Positions 34,020 through 35,117 of a stretch of DNA of 35,117 bases are shown here, in pieces. The notes below the pieces were generated by a model. It was not told where the DNA came from and did no database searches. It saw only the letters and a program-made list of their open reading frames with translations. The stretch is from Methylotenera sp. RIFCSPLOWO2_02_FULL_45_14 (lineage in GTDB: Bacteria; Pseudomonadota; Gammaproteobacteria; Burkholderiales; Methylophilaceae). Where the stretch lies: assembly GCA_001803395.1 (NCBI GenBank), contig MHBU01000027.1, positions 124,049-159,165 of the forward strand. Direction: 5' to 3'. A program made the translations under genes and the position numbers. Within the stretch, counting starts at the first letter, position 1; each line of letters begins with the position of its first letter.

Positions 34020-35117
34020 ATGGCAACTATTAAACGTGCGCTTATCAGCGTTTCAGACAAAACTGGCATTATCGATTTCGCAAAAAATATTAGCGCTTTG
34101 GGTGTCGAAATTTTATCTACTGGCGGTACCGCTAAATTATTTCGTGACAATCAAATCCCCGTCATTGAAGTAAGCGACTACACGGGCTTTCCAGAGATGT
34201 TGGATGGCCGCGTTAAAACCTTGCATCCAAAAGTACATGGTGGCATTTTGGGTCGCCGTGATTTGCCAGAACACGTTGCTGCTATGCAATCTGCCAATAT
34301 TCCTAATATCGACATGGTGGTAGTGAATTTATATCCGTTTGAGGCTACAGTGGCACAGCCTAACTGTACACTTGAAGAGGCTATTGAAAACATTGATATT
34401 GGCGGCCCAGCCATGGTGCGCTCCGCTGCTAAAAACTGGAAAGATGTCGCCGTGCTAACCGATGCCAGCCAATATGCAGATGTGATAGCTGAGCTACAAA
34501 GCACAGGAGGTGCGGTTAGCCAAGCAACGCAGTTTGCATTATCCATCGCCGCGTTTAATCGTATTAGCAATTACGATGGCGCAATTAGCGATTATTTATC
34601 GTCATTCAACCCAGATGGTTCGCGTAGTGACTTCCCGGCGCAAACCAACAGTCGCTTTATTAAACTGCAAGATTTACGTTACGGTGAAAATCCGCATCAA
34701 CAAGCGGCATTCTATCGTGACCTTCACCCAGCACCTGGCTCACTAGTGACGGCGCAGCAATTACAGGGCAAAGAGTTAAGCTACAACAATATTGCCGATG
34801 CTGATGCGGCTTGGGAAACTGTAAAAAGTTTTGATAGCACCGCATGTGTCATTGTAAAACACGCCAACCCATGCGGCGCAGCACTAGGCACCTCTGCGCT
34901 TGAAGCCTACACAAAAGCGTTTCAAACTGACCCTAGCAGCGCATTCGGCGGTATTATTGCTTTTAATACAATCGTTGATAAAGCCGCAGCTGAAGCGGTT
35001 TCTAAACAATTTGTAGAAGTGTTAATCGCGCCCGACTATACCGCAGAAGCCTTGGCCATTTTTACCGCCAAAGCCAATGTGCGTGTGCTTAAAATCGCGC
35101 TACCTAAAGGCGGTGCT
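34020..35117 (+). CDS. purH: bifunctional AICAR formyltransferase/IMP cyclohydrolase (cut by window edge)
   Basis: An ATG at 34020 opens a frame to the window end, 366 codons of about 525. The N-terminal MGS-like IMP cyclohydrolase domain is clear ([61 protein letters not shown]). The formyltransferase domain begins near residue 200 with [14 protein letters not shown] and has the catalytic KHANPCGAA. PurH performs the last two steps of IMP synthesis. Its place after dusB-fis is the conserved betaproteobacterial order. Confidence 0.95.
   Translation, partial: MATIKRALISVSDKTGIIDFAKNISALGVEILSTGGTAKLFRDNQIPVIEVSDYTGFPEMLDGRVKTLHPKVHGGILGRRDLPEHVAAMQSANIPNIDMVVVNLYPFEATVAQPNCTLEEAIENIDIGGPAMVRSAAKNWKDVAVLTDASQYADVIAELQSTGGAVSQATQFALSIAAFNRISNYDGAISDYLSSFNPDGSRSDFPAQTNSRFIKLQDLRYGENPHQQAAFYRDLHPAPGSLVTAQQLQGKELSYNNIADADAAWETVKSFDSTACVIVKHANPCGAALGTSALEAYTKAFQTDPSSAFGGIIAFNTIVDKAAAEAVSKQFVEVLIAPDYTAEALAIFTAKANVRVLKIALPKGGA

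Overview
The window reads as a chromosomal segment of a moderately low-GC betaproteobacterium. The best guess is the Methylophilaceae (Methylotenera-like). This rests on gene content and neighbourhoods that I recognise as betaproteobacterial: the dusB-fis-purH order, DUF2782 and homoserine kinase beside polA, a BPSS1780-type membrane protein, CIRCE-controlled groESL, and Coq7 of the ubiquinone pathway. The taxonomic name is inference; no rRNA or marker search was possible.

Left part (1-13.8 kb) is mostly housekeeping: the 5' part of a DinG/YoaA-type Fe-S helicase, an NlpC/P60 lipoprotein, a SelW/Rdx-like protein, the carboxy-terminal processing protease CtpA, a two-cluster Fe-S protein of the GlcF type, coq7, a DUF2322-like protein, an OsmC-family protein, a lipoprotein FKBP, dacB (PBP4) overlapping bioA, rlhA (U32 family), yjdM and a Tas-type aldo/keto reductase.

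Middle part (13.8-26.9 kb): groES-groEL is preceded by a sigma32-like promoter whose -10 runs into a CIRCE operator. Between groEL and uvrD, the minus strand shows three consecutive stem-loops ending in a strong terminator. This is a candidate small RNA whose first loop is complementary to Shine-Dalgarno sequences. Then come uvrD, a BPSS1780-like membrane protein, thrB, DUF2782, a LOG-family Rossmann protein, polA, a membrane GGDEF protein, a CinA-like molybdopterin-binding protein and a YkgJ-like cysteine-cluster protein. polA and bioA each carry an in-frame stretch resembling a dispersed palindromic repeat (motif TTCGAC...AGCTCA).

Right part (about 26.9-32.5 kb) is a stress-related accessory patch: a ribosome-hibernation/cold-shock fusion, a two-CBS protein, Hsp20, a DUF2934-like protein, PolX, a small membrane protein and the remains of a second groEL. 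It shows decay: polX, the DUF2934 gene and a small ORF each look broken by one missing base, and the second groEL has lost its whole middle, possibly through microhomology. polX has an 18-codon leader peptide with a strong ribosome binding site and an adjoining hairpin. The window ends with dusB-fis and the 5' two thirds of purH. I saw no tRNA, rRNA, CRISPR array or intact insertion sequence.
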